DNA from: Albidovulum sp. bin36
GTDB lineage: Bacteria; Pseudomonadota; Alphaproteobacteria; Rhodobacterales; Rhodobacteraceae
Direction of reading: 5' to 3'
Length of the DNA: 53,176 bases
Assembly: GCA_002238565.1 (NCBI GenBank)
Contig: MPMP01000031.1
Span: 1-53,176, forward strand
Within the stretch, counting starts at the first letter, position 1, and the number at the start of each line of letters is the position of its first letter. Both the position numbers and the translations under genes were made by a program. Under the pieces are notes generated by a model, which had not been told where the DNA came from, ran no database searches, and was given only the letters and a program-made list of their open reading frames with translations. Shown in pieces: positions 7,690 to 15,441 of this stretch.

Positions 7690-8861
7690 CGGACGTAGTA
7701 ATCATCGACGGCGCGAGAACGGCTATCGGAACATTCGGCGGAAGCCTCGCGGGCGCATCGCCCGTCGACCTCGCCGCCGCGGTCGCAAGGGAGGCGGTCG
7801 CCAGGTCCGGAATCGAGCCCGGCACGGTCGGCCACGTCGCATTCGGGCACGTCATAAACACCGAGCCTCGCGACATGTACCTTTCAAGAGTCGCGGCTAT
7901 GAATGCGGACATTCCCGACAGCGTTCCCGCCATGAACGTCAACCGGCTCTGCGGGTCGGGCATCCAGTCGATCGTTTCGGTGGTTCAGTCGCTCCAGCTC
8001 GGCGACGCGGAGTTCGGGCTTGCCGGAGGCTCGGAGTGCATGAGTCGCTCGCCCTACAGCGTTCAATCCGCCCGATGGGGTCAAAAAATGGGCGACGCAC
8101 GCGTACTGGACATGATGACGGGCGCGCTTAGCTGCCCATTCGGCACGGGCCATATGGGGGTAACCGCCGAAAACGTTGCGGAGGAGCATGGAATCAGCCG
8201 CGAGGAACAGGACGAATTCGCGCTCGAGAGCCAGCAGCGCGCGGCAGCGGCTATCGAGCAGGGGCGGTTTCGCGAACAAGTGCATCCGTTCGAAGTCAAG
8301 GTTCGGCGCCAATCCAGAATCTTCGATACGGACGAGCATCCGAAGCCGACATCCGCCGACGCCCTGGCGAGCCTTCGCGCAGTCTTCAAAAAGGGCGGCA
8401 CCGTAACGGCAGGAAACGCATCGGGCATCAACGACGGCGCTGCGGCGATCGTGCTGGCGCGCGAGGATTCGGCATCAAAGGCCTCGGTCGAGCCCAAGGC
8501 GAGGATTCTCGGCTACGCCCATGCGGGAGTAAGGCCCGAAACCATGGGCATGGGCCCGGTTCCGGCGGTGCGCAAGCTGCTGAAGAAAACAGGGCTTGCC
8601 ATCGGCGATTTCGACATCGTTGAATCGAACGAGGCGTTTGCCGCGCAGGCATTGGCCGTCGCAAAGTCTCTGGAGCTCGATCCGGAAAAGGTAAACCCGA
8701 ACGGGGGAGCTATCGCCCTCGGCCACCCGATCGGGGCGACCGGCGCGATCATCGTTCTCAAGGCCCTCTACGAGCTTCACCGCAGCGGCGGCCGGAAAGC
8801 GCTGGCGACGATGTGCATCGGCGGCGGCCAGGGAATCGCGCTGGCGTTCGAAAGAATCTAA
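7686..8861 (+). CDS. Acetyl-CoA C-acetyltransferase (thiolase)
   Basis: This 391-residue thiolase has all catalytic landmarks. The acylated Cys is in NRLCGSGIQ (C89), the active-site His is in GGAIALGHPIGATG (~346), and the second Cys is in CIGGGQGIAL (~377). The N-terminus IIDGARTAIGTFGG and the NEAFAAQALAV segment are typical of the degradative/biosynthetic acetoacetyl-CoA thiolases (PhaA/AtoB/BktB). It either condenses two acetyl-CoA or cleaves 3-ketoacyl-CoA. The 4-bp overlap with maiA suggests the latter during aromatic or ketone breakdown, since that pathway ends in acetoacetate. Which direction dominates is not decidable here. Confidence 0.88.
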   Translation: MTDVVIIDGARTAIGTFGGSLAGASPVDLAAAVAREAVARSGIEPGTVGHVAFGHVINTEPRDMYLSRVAAMNADIPDSVPAMNVNRLCGSGIQSIVSVVQSLQLGDAEFGLAGGSECMSRSPYSVQSARWGQKMGDARVLDMMTGALSCPFGTGHMGVTAENVAEEHGISREEQDEFALESQQRAAAAIEQGRFREQVHPFEVKVRRQSRIFDTDEHPKPTSADALASLRAVFKKGGTVTAGNASGINDGAAAIVLAREDSASKASVEPKARILGYAHAGVRPETMGMGPVPAVRKLLKKTGLAIGDFDIVESNEAFAAQALAVAKSLELDPEKVNPNGGAIALGHPIGATGAIIVLKALYELHRSGGRKALATMCIGGGQGIALAFERI

Positions 8862-8909
8862 GCTTCTCGAACGGCCCGGTCGGCGAAGAAGTCCGCGCCG
8901 AGCCCGAAT

Positions 8910-9277
8910 TCAGCCGAAGAAGACTTGATGCATCGCGCGCCCCGGATAGAGCGTAAAGAGGCCCGCCGCGATTAACCACGCGAACAACAGACTTATCATG
9001 GTCATCCTGCGAGCATCGATTCTTCGGCGGCGGACGGCGAGCCCCCCAGGGCTAGCGATATCAGGGGGACGAAGGATAGTATATGAATCGGGTTGTAGCT
9101 TCCGAATGTCCTGATTTCCCGTATGGACAGTCCCGAAACGGCGACTTGGACCATCAATGCGATCCATATCCAGCCGATGAAGCGGCGAGAATTCGCGCCC
9201 TTGGCGCGAATTAGCTGGACCTTTCCCGGCCCGAGGGCTCCGATCGCGACCAGCGCGCGGCTCGGAATCGGAGGCAT
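8910..9277 (-). pseudogene. DUF2306-like membrane protein, frameshifted
   Basis: Two overlapping minus-strand frames together resemble a DUF2306-type small membrane protein. The first (starting 9277) reads ALGPGKVQLIRAKGANSRRFIGWIW, then SGLSIREIRTFGSYNPIHILSF. The second supplies RRIDARRMTMISLLFAW, then LFTLYPGRAMHQVFFG. They join at a run of six cytosines on the plus strand (9042-9047), so a one-base slip breaks the gene. The N-terminal membrane segments usual for the family are also not evident. It could be a decayed gene, an assembly error in the homopolymer, or a slippage site. Confidence 0.6.
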
Positions 9278-9396
9278 TGCGTTTCAATAGCGGCGCAAGC
9301 CGCATTTGGAATTCGTTTTTGCAATGCGCGCAAAATGACTGTAGCGGAAACGCGAAAGCACTTGCCATGCGGTTTTAATTCGTGCGAACTCCCGGC

Positions 9397-11208
9397 ATGG
9401 AAAAAAACTTTGAAATTCCTTCATGGCAGGAAGCCGCCGGCGAACTCGTCGCGGTAGCCGCAGGAAGGAAGCCTGCCAGCCTGGTCTTGCGAAACGTTCG
9501 CTGGGTCAACGTCCAAAGCCGCGAAATCATTCCAGCTACGGATTTGGCGATCGCCGCCGGCAGATTCGCCTATTGCGGGCCAGATGCGTCGCATTGCATC
9601 GGCGACGACACCGACATTGTCGAATGCGACGGCCTTTACGCGCTGCCGGGATTCTGCGACGGGCATATGCACGTGGAATCCGGAATGCTGACGCCCGCGC
9701 GCTTCGCGGAAGCCGTAATTCCCCACGGCACGACCACCATGTTCGTCGACCCTCACGAAATCGCCAACGTGCTCGGCCTGAGCGGCGTTCGGTTGATGCA
9801 CGACGAAGCCATGATCCAGCCCGTCAACATGTTCGTGCAGATGCCGTCATGCGTGCCCTCGGCCCCCGGGCTGGAGACGCCCGGCGCAAGGATCACGCCG
9901 GCCGATGTCGAGGAAGCGATGCGGTGGCCGGGCATCGCCGGACTCGGCGAAATGATGAATTTCGGCGGCGTCGTCGCGGGCAGCCCCGAATTGCTCGCGG
10001 AAATAGCGTCCGCGCAAAGGGCGGGAAAAACCGTCGGCGGCCACTACGCGTCGCCGGACCTGGGACCGGCCTTCCACGCCTATCTCGCCGCAGGGCCCGC
10101 GGACGATCACGAAGGCACCCGCGAAATCGACGCGGTATCCAGGGCTCGCCGGGGAATGCGCGCGATGATGCGGCTGGGATCGGCGTGGTACGATGTCGAA
10201 AGCCAGATCACCGCCGTTACCGAACGCGGCCTCGACTCGCGAAATTTCATCCTTTGCACCGACGACTGCCATTCGGGAACGCTCGTAAACGAAGGGCATA
10301 TGAACAGGGTGGTCAAGCATGCGATCTCCTGCGGCTGCGACCCGCTGGTCGCGATTCAAATGGCGACGATCAACACCGCGACGCATTTCGGGATGGAGCG
10401 CGAGCTCGGCTCGATAGCTCCGGGTCGGAGGGCCGACGCGGCGCTGACCTCCGACCTGGGCGAACTGCCCGTGCTCCAGGTTTATGCGCGAGGCCGAAAA
10501 CTCGCGGACCGCGGCGAGCTTCTTGTCGAGGCCCCGCGCCTGGCGTGGCCGGAAAGCGCTCGAAAGTCAGTCAAAATAGGCCGGCCGCTCGGACCGGAAG
10601 ATTTCCGAATTCCGGCTCCGGCCGGAGCGAATTCGGTCAGCGCCCGGGTTATCGGCATCATTGAGAACCAGGCGCCGACGAAAGCGCTCGTCGAGAAGCT
10701 CGACGTTGAGGACGGATACGTGCGGTGCGACGAGAGCCGCGGGATCTGCTATCTCGCTCTGGTCGACAGGCACGGCGCATCGGGAAGGATCGTAAAGGGA
10801 TTCATCGGCGGATTCGGCTACGTCGGCGCGATGGCGATCGCATCCACGGTGGCGCATGACAGCCATCACATGATCGTGGCCGGCACCGATCTCGAGAACA
10901 TGGCGCTGGCCGGGAATCGCCTGGCCGAATCGGACGGAGGCGTGACTGTTTGGCGCGACGGCGAGGAACTGGCGCTGGTCGGACTGCCGTACGCCGGCCT
11001 CATGTCCGACCGCCCGGCGGCGGAAGTCGCGGCGGATGCGGAAAGAATGAAGGAAGCCATGGCCGCCTGCGGGTGCAGCCTCAACAATGCCTTCATGCAG
11101 CATTCGCTGCTCGCCCTAGCGGTCATTCCCGAATTGCGGATTACCGACTTGGGGCTTGTCGATTCAACGCGATTCGAGCTTGTAGATCTATTCGTCGAGG
11201 AAAAATGA
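9397..11208 (+). CDS. ade: Adenine deaminase
   Basis: This amidohydrolase of about 603 residues deaminates adenine to hypoxanthine and ammonia. Metal-ligand motifs are GFCDGHMHVESG, the VDPHEIANV loop and CTDDCHSGTLV, in the order typical of bacterial Ade. The C-terminal adenine-deaminase domain has KGFIGGFGYVGAMA and HDSHHMIVAGTD. The ATG at 9397 is chosen; an in-frame GTG at 9382 would add five residues, and neither start has a strong ribosome-binding site. The last codons overlap the amn ATG (ATGA), coupling it to AMP nucleosidase, which would supply the adenine. The pair forms a purine-salvage or catabolic operon. Confidence 0.92.
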   Translation: MEKNFEIPSWQEAAGELVAVAAGRKPASLVLRNVRWVNVQSREIIPATDLAIAAGRFAYCGPDASHCIGDDTDIVECDGLYALPGFCDGHMHVESGMLTPARFAEAVIPHGTTTMFVDPHEIANVLGLSGVRLMHDEAMIQPVNMFVQMPSCVPSAPGLETPGARITPADVEEAMRWPGIAGLGEMMNFGGVVAGSPELLAEIASAQRAGKTVGGHYASPDLGPAFHAYLAAGPADDHEGTREIDAVSRARRGMRAMMRLGSAWYDVESQITAVTERGLDSRNFILCTDDCHSGTLVNEGHMNRVVKHAISCGCDPLVAIQMATINTATHFGMERELGSIAPGRRADAALTSDLGELPVLQVYARGRKLADRGELLVEAPRLAWPESARKSVKIGRPLGPEDFRIPAPAGANSVSARVIGIIENQAPTKALVEKLDVEDGYVRCDESRGICYLALVDRHGASGRIVKGFIGGFGYVGAMAIASTVAHDSHHMIVAGTDLENMALAGNRLAESDGGVTVWRDGEELALVGLPYAGLMSDRPAAEVAADAERMKEAMAACGCSLNNAFMQHSLLALAVIPELRITDLGLVDSTRFELVDLFVEEK

Positions 11209-12701
11209 AATTACCGGTTTCGCGCATCCTTCCTATCGAGTCGCCGCCGCGCCGCGAACCGGTATTCTGCGATTCGGCCGAAGAAGCGGTCGCGCGGCTC
11301 AACGATCTCTACGCGGAATCGACCGGCTTCCTGCGCGCAGGGCTGAAAGAAGCGATCGCGCGCGGCGGAAGCGAAAAGCGCTACCGCGCATGGTATCCGG
11401 AAGTCAGAATCGAGACGAACTCCTATGCGCAGGTCGATAGCAGGCTTTCGTTCGGCCATGTATCCGAGCCCGGGACCTACGCGACGACCATCACGAGGCC
11501 GGATCTATTCAACGAATACCTCCTGCAGCAGATCGGCCTGCTAATGGAAAACCACTGCGTTCCGGTCTCCGTCGCGCAGTCCGATACGCCGCTGCCCATC
11601 CACTTCGCGATCAGCGACGATTCGGAAGCTAAATTCTCGGGATCCGCCGATGAAGGCGTGATAGGATTCCCGCTGCGCGACGTTTTCGACGTACCCGACC
11701 TCGGCAGCACCAACGATGACATTGTCAACGGAAACCCGTCTGCCGCCGGCGAAAGCGCGAAGCCGCTGGCTCCGTTCACGGCCCAGCGCGTGGACTACTC
11801 CCTCGCCCGCCTCAGGCACTATACGGCTACGAGCGAAAGGCACTTTCAGCAATTTGTCCTATTTACCAACTACCAATTCTACGTAGACGAGTTCATCCAG
11901 TACGCAATCGATGCCATCGCCGACGAAAGTTCGGAATACCGATCGCTCGCAACTCCCGGCGACCACGTGCTCGAAAATCCCTCGAAAGGCATTCCCGCGA
12001 TTCCGAGGATGCCGCAAATGCCCGCCTACCATCTCATCCGCGAGGACGGCAAAGGGATAACCCTCGTCAACATCGGAGTGGGACCTTCCAACGCCAAGAC
12101 GGCGACCGACCACATCGCCGTGCTGCGCCCGCGGGCCTGGCTGATGCTCGGGCATTGCGCGGGGCTTCGAAACGGCCAGAGTCTTGGCGACTATGTCCTT
12201 GCGCACGGGTATCTGCGCGAAGATCAGGTTCTGGACAAGGACTTGCCAGTCTGGATTCCGGTGCCCGCTCTCGCGGAAATCCAAATCGCTCTGGAACGCG
12301 CCGTCGAGGAGGTGACGGAATACTCCGGCTATAATTTGAAGAGAATCATGCGAACGGGAACCGTTGCGACGATCGACAATCGAAATTGGGAGCTCAGGAG
12401 CGCGTCGGGGCCGATAACGCGTCTTAGCCAGTCGCGAGCGATCGCGCTGGACATGGAGTCCGCGACAATTGCCGCGAACGGGTTTCGCTTCCGCGTTCCG
12501 TACGGAACGCTGCTTTGCGTGTCGGACAAGCCGCTCCACGGAGAGCTCAAGCTGCCGGGAATGGCCACCCAGTTCTATGCCGAGCAGGTTCGCAAGCATC
12601 TTAAGATCGGCGTAAAGGCGCTGGAATCGCTGCGGGCGATGCCGCTTGAGTTCCTGCACTCGCGAAAACTCAGGAGTTTTGACGAGACTGCCTTCCTTTG
12701 A
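11205..12701 (+). CDS. amn: AMP nucleosidase
   Basis: The 498-residue protein hydrolyses AMP to adenine and ribose 5-phosphate. The N-terminal half carries the AMP-nucleosidase-specific regulatory domain (WYPEVRIETNSYAQVDSRLS; TTITRPDLFNEYLL). The C-terminal half has the nucleoside-phosphorylase-type core: VNIGVGPSNAKTATDH, PRAWLMLGHCAGLR, then the ribose-binding LDMESATIAANGFR and the LCVSDKPLHGE segment. Length matches E. coli-type Amn. The start overlaps the ade stop. Coupling to ade suggests that both products, hypoxanthine and ribose phosphate, are recovered when AMP is in excess. Confidence 0.92.
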   Translation: MKLPVSRILPIESPPRREPVFCDSAEEAVARLNDLYAESTGFLRAGLKEAIARGGSEKRYRAWYPEVRIETNSYAQVDSRLSFGHVSEPGTYATTITRPDLFNEYLLQQIGLLMENHCVPVSVAQSDTPLPIHFAISDDSEAKFSGSADEGVIGFPLRDVFDVPDLGSTNDDIVNGNPSAAGESAKPLAPFTAQRVDYSLARLRHYTATSERHFQQFVLFTNYQFYVDEFIQYAIDAIADESSEYRSLATPGDHVLENPSKGIPAIPRMPQMPAYHLIREDGKGITLVNIGVGPSNAKTATDHIAVLRPRAWLMLGHCAGLRNGQSLGDYVLAHGYLREDQVLDKDLPVWIPVPALAEIQIALERAVEEVTEYSGYNLKRIMRTGTVATIDNRNWELRSASGPITRLSQSRAIALDMESATIAANGFRFRVPYGTLLCVSDKPLHGELKLPGMATQFYAEQVRKHLKIGVKALESLRAMPLEFLHSRKLRSFDETAFL

Positions 12702-12744
12702 GTCCGAGCCGGAGGCGGGGCGAAAGGAAATTCGCGCTAGGGAT

Positions 12745-12768
12745 TGCAATTGAATTCTAAAAATTGCA
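12745..12768. promoter_or_regulatory. Inverted repeat upstream of the HU gene
   Basis: TGCAATT (12745-12751) and AATTGCA (12762-12768) form a perfect 7-bp inverted repeat with a 10-bp AT-rich spacer, about 50 bp before the HU start. It is a plausible operator or promoter-proximal element. The regulator is unknown, and chance occurrence in AT-rich DNA is possible. Confidence 0.35.
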
Positions 12769-12817
12769 CTTTAACTCGCGAATGGCAGAAATTAGCTCAC
12801 TTTATGGAGGAAGCCGA

Positions 12818-13108
12818 ATGGCACTAGTTACGCTGAGAAAATCTGAACTCGTGGCGAAGATCGCGGAAGAATCAGGCCTGTCGGCAGCAGAATCCGCAAG
12901 CGCATTGAACGGTCTCTGCGCTGTGATTCGAGACGAAGTGCTCGCCGGAAAGGCGGTCTTGCTTCCCGGCATAGGCAAATTCGAGTGCCGGGACCGCGAC
13001 GCGCGACAGATCAGAAACCCTCAAACCGGCAAGACCATGCAGAAACCCGCGGACCGCGCAGTGAGGGTCAGGGTGTCCAAATCCTTCAAGGATGCCGTCA
13101 ATAGCTGA
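12818..13108 (+). CDS. HU/IHF-family DNA-binding protein
   Basis: The 96-residue protein is a bacterial histone-like protein that binds and bends DNA as a dimer. It shows the N-terminal dimerisation helices (LRKSELVAKIAEESGLS), then LPGIGKFECRDRDAR and the DNA-binding arm with RNPQTGKTM, and a C-terminal VSKSFKDAV helix. Length and motif order are normal. The ATG follows a GGAGGA ribosome-binding site. It stands between amn and a transporter gene without overlap, so it is probably transcribed alone. HU and IHF subtypes are not separated by what I can see. Confidence 0.88.
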   Translation: MALVTLRKSELVAKIAEESGLSAAESASALNGLCAVIRDEVLAGKAVLLPGIGKFECRDRDARQIRNPQTGKTMQKPADRAVRVRVSKSFKDAVNS

Positions 13109-13192
13109 TAATCGAACGCGGCCGGGTCTTCGGAATAGTCCGCCAACTCGCTAGCTGCCAAACTGCCCAAGTCACCAATCGTTAGCGGACCA

Positions 13193-14065
13193 CTGGATTA
13201 TCGCGCCCTCGCGGGCGGTATCGCCTTTGCTCTCATTTGGTCCAGCGCATTCAGCTCGGCCAAAATCATTGTGGTTGAAGCCCCGCCGCTCATGTCGCTC
13301 GCGCTTCGCTTCGCCATTTCGGGGGCGATCGGCATTTCGATCGCGTTTTGCCTTGGCCAGACAGTTCGACTAACTCGCGATCAATGGCGCGCAACGGTCG
13401 TATTCGGCATATCGCAAAACGCGATCTATCTGGGCGTGAATTTCGTCGCGATGCAATGGATAACGGCATCGCTGGCGGCGGTCATCGCGTCCACGATGCC
13501 ATTGACCGTCGCATTTTTGAACCGAACCGTCTTCGGCGAGAGAATCGGAGCGATGGGGATTCTAGGCTTGATCGCGGGATTCGCGGGCGCCGTCCTCGTA
13601 GTTTCGGGTCGCCTTGACGCCTCGGCCGAGATTCTGGGCGTAGTTTTATGCGCGCTGGGCGTTCTAGGTCTGAGCATCGCGACTCTGACCGTGCGAAATG
13701 CGGTATCGGGCGGAAATTTGCTCATGGTCGTGGGCATTCAGATGCTGGTGGGCTGCGGAATCCTCGCCGTTCCCGCCGCCATGCTCGAAACTTGGGATGT
13801 GGAGTGGTCTTGGAAGCTGGCTGCGGCGTTCGCCTATTCGATTCTGGTTCCGGGCCTGATCGCGACCTGGATTTGGTTTCGGCTTGTCGACCGGATAGGC
13901 GCGACGCACGCCTCCGCGTTCCATTTTCTCAATCCCTTTTTCGGAGTCGCGGTAGCCGCCGTGCTTCTTGGCGAATCGCTGGATGTCGGCGATATAGGCG
14001 GGGTCGTCGTGATTTCCGCGGGAATTCTATTGGTACAGCTTTCCAAAGGCAAAAGAAGAGCTTAA
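13193..14065 (+). CDS. EamA-family (DMT) transporter; start codon unclear
   Basis: This hydrophobic protein has about ten predicted membrane helices in two EamA repeats and resembles drug/metabolite exporters of the inner membrane. The conserved first helix (GIAFALIWSSAFSSAKIIV) and the following APPLMSLALRF lie in one open frame, but this frame has no ATG, GTG or TTG between the stop at 13136 and the GTG at 13271. Starting at 13271 would remove helix 1. I give the CTG at 13193 as the likely start, with GGA about 6 bp upstream. A lost start codon is the alternative. Substrate unknown. Confidence 0.7.
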   Translation: MDYRALAGGIAFALIWSSAFSSAKIIVVEAPPLMSLALRFAISGAIGISIAFCLGQTVRLTRDQWRATVVFGISQNAIYLGVNFVAMQWITASLAAVIASTMPLTVAFLNRTVFGERIGAMGILGLIAGFAGAVLVVSGRLDASAEILGVVLCALGVLGLSIATLTVRNAVSGGNLLMVVGIQMLVGCGILAVPAAMLETWDVEWSWKLAAAFAYSILVPGLIATWIWFRLVDRIGATHASAFHFLNPFFGVAVAAVLLGESLDVGDIGGVVVISAGILLVQLSKGKRRA

Positions 14066-14090
14066 ATGGAGTACGTGTCTCGCCACCTAC

Positions 14091-14109
14091 AGGAGGAATG
14101 CGAAAGATG
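14091..14109 (+). promoter_or_regulatory. Ribosome-binding site deciding the hydroxylase FAD-subunit start
   Basis: AGGAGG (14091-14096) is only one base from an ATG at 14098, but ten bases from the in-frame ATG at 14107. The second spacing is workable and the first is not, so translation should begin at 14107 (MRYLAPAS), which also matches the usual family N-terminus. Confidence 0.7.
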
Positions 14110-14970
14110 AGATATTTGGCGCCGGCAAGTGTCGGTGAAGCAGTTTCGGCGTTGGCGGCGGAACCGGGTCTATCCAGGATTCTCGCTGGCGGAACCGATC
14201 TGCTCGTGCAGATGAAAACCGGCCTGGCAGAGCCCGACCTGATCGTCGACATCAAGAAAATCAGCGATCTCACCGAGATACGCTGCGACGGCAGCGGCTT
14301 CAGGATCGGAGCAGCCGTATGCGGCGCTCAATTGGCCGAGCACGGCGAACTGGCAAGCGCATGGCCCGGCGTCGTCGAATCCGTCAACTTGATCGGATCG
14401 ACTCAAATTCAGGGCCGAGCGACGCCCGCTGGCAACCTATGCAACGCCTCTCCGGCAGCCGATAGCGTTCCGGCTTTGATCGCCGCCGCCGCGGTCGCCA
14501 CCGTAGCGGGGACCGGCGGCACTCGGGAAGTCGCCGTCGAGGACTTTGTTACTTCGCCGGGCCGAAGCGTTCTCGAAAACGGCGAAATCGTCGTTTCTCT
14601 GAACTTGCCGGCACGACCGGAAAACGCTTCCGATGCATACGAGCGGTTCATCCCGCGCACGGAAATGGACATTGCCGTCGTCGGCGTCGGCGTAAGCGTG
14701 GAAACGGATTCGGACGGTCGGATAACCGCCGCGCGCGTCGGGCTGGGCGCCGTCGCGCCTACGCCCCTGCTTGTCGAAGACGCGGGACGGGCGCTGGTCG
14801 GAACGAAGCTGGACGACGAGGCGCTGGAGAAGTGCGCCGCCGCCGCCATGGAGGCCTGCAGTCCGATCAACGACAAGCGGGGAACCATAGATTTTCGCAT
14901 CAAGGTCGCGGGTGCTCTCGCGAAAAGAGTCGCGGCTCGAGCCTATCGCCGCGCGAGAGGGGAACAATGA
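14107..14970 (+). CDS. Molybdenum hydroxylase FAD-binding medium subunit
   Basis: The 287-residue subunit belongs to the xanthine dehydrogenase/CO dehydrogenase family. The N-terminal FAD-binding segment has RILAGGTDLLVQMK, and a second FAD motif reads GRATPAGNLCNASPAADSVP, the usual GG-N-x-x-ASP pattern. A C-terminal CO-dehydrogenase flavoprotein domain (RVGLGAVAPTPLL) follows. It passes electrons from the 2Fe-2S subunit to FAD and on to the acceptor. Its stop overlaps the 2Fe-2S subunit start. Order medium, small, large matches coxMSL-type operons. Substrate specificity is set by the large subunit. Confidence 0.9.
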   Translation: MRYLAPASVGEAVSALAAEPGLSRILAGGTDLLVQMKTGLAEPDLIVDIKKISDLTEIRCDGSGFRIGAAVCGAQLAEHGELASAWPGVVESVNLIGSTQIQGRATPAGNLCNASPAADSVPALIAAAAVATVAGTGGTREVAVEDFVTSPGRSVLENGEIVVSLNLPARPENASDAYERFIPRTEMDIAVVGVGVSVETDSDGRITAARVGLGAVAPTPLLVEDAGRALVGTKLDDEALEKCAAAAMEACSPINDKRGTIDFRIKVAGALAKRVAARAYRRARGEQ

Positions 14971-15440
14971 GCAAGATTCATGTCAACGCCACCGTCAACG
15001 GCGACGCGGTGGAATATCTTTGCGAGCCGGACGAATCGCTATTGGACTCGCTTCGCGACCGCTTGGGCCTAACCGGCTCCAAGGAGGGATGCGGCACCGG
15101 CGACTGCGGCGCGTGCAGCGTCGTTCTCGACGGCAGGCTGGTCTGCTCCTGCCTGGTACTGGGCGCGGAGGCCGACGGCCGCGCGATCGAAACGATCGAG
15201 GGACTCGCCGACGGCGACGAGCTCCATCCGCTGCAGCAGAAATTCCTCGAGCACGCCGCGCTTCAGTGCGGAATCTGCACTCCGGGATTCCTGGTCGCCG
15301 CGAAGGCGCTGCTGGATAAGAACCCCGATCCCGACGAAACCGAAATTCGCTATTGGCTCGCCGGCAATCTGTGCCGCTGCACCGGCTACGACAAGATTGT
15401 CAGGGCTGTAATGGATACTGCTGAAGAAATGAGGCGCTAA
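14967..15440 (+). CDS. Molybdenum hydroxylase 2Fe-2S small subunit
   Basis: The 157-residue protein carries two 2Fe-2S clusters. The plant-ferredoxin-like N-terminal site is EGCGTGDCGACSVV (C42, C47, C50) with a fourth ligand at C62. The all-helical C-terminal domain has QCGICTPGF and NLCRCTGY, supplying the second cluster next to the molybdopterin. It connects the molybdenum centre to FAD. No twin-arginine signal is present, so the enzyme is cytoplasmic. It overlaps the medium-subunit stop by 4 bp and is one base from the large-subunit gene, so the three are translated together. Confidence 0.93.
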   Translation: MSKIHVNATVNGDAVEYLCEPDESLLDSLRDRLGLTGSKEGCGTGDCGACSVVLDGRLVCSCLVLGAEADGRAIETIEGLADGDELHPLQQKFLEHAALQCGICTPGFLVAAKALLDKNPDPDETEIRYWLAGNLCRCTGYDKIVRAVMDTAEEMRR

Positions 15441-15441
15441 A

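Noticed and set aside
9423..10664. 413-codon frame inside adenine deaminase
   Set aside because: It is an Arg-rich shadow of ade in another frame.
11859..12749. 296-codon minus-strand frame over amn
   Set aside because: It is a shadow of AMP nucleosidase with no recognisable residues.
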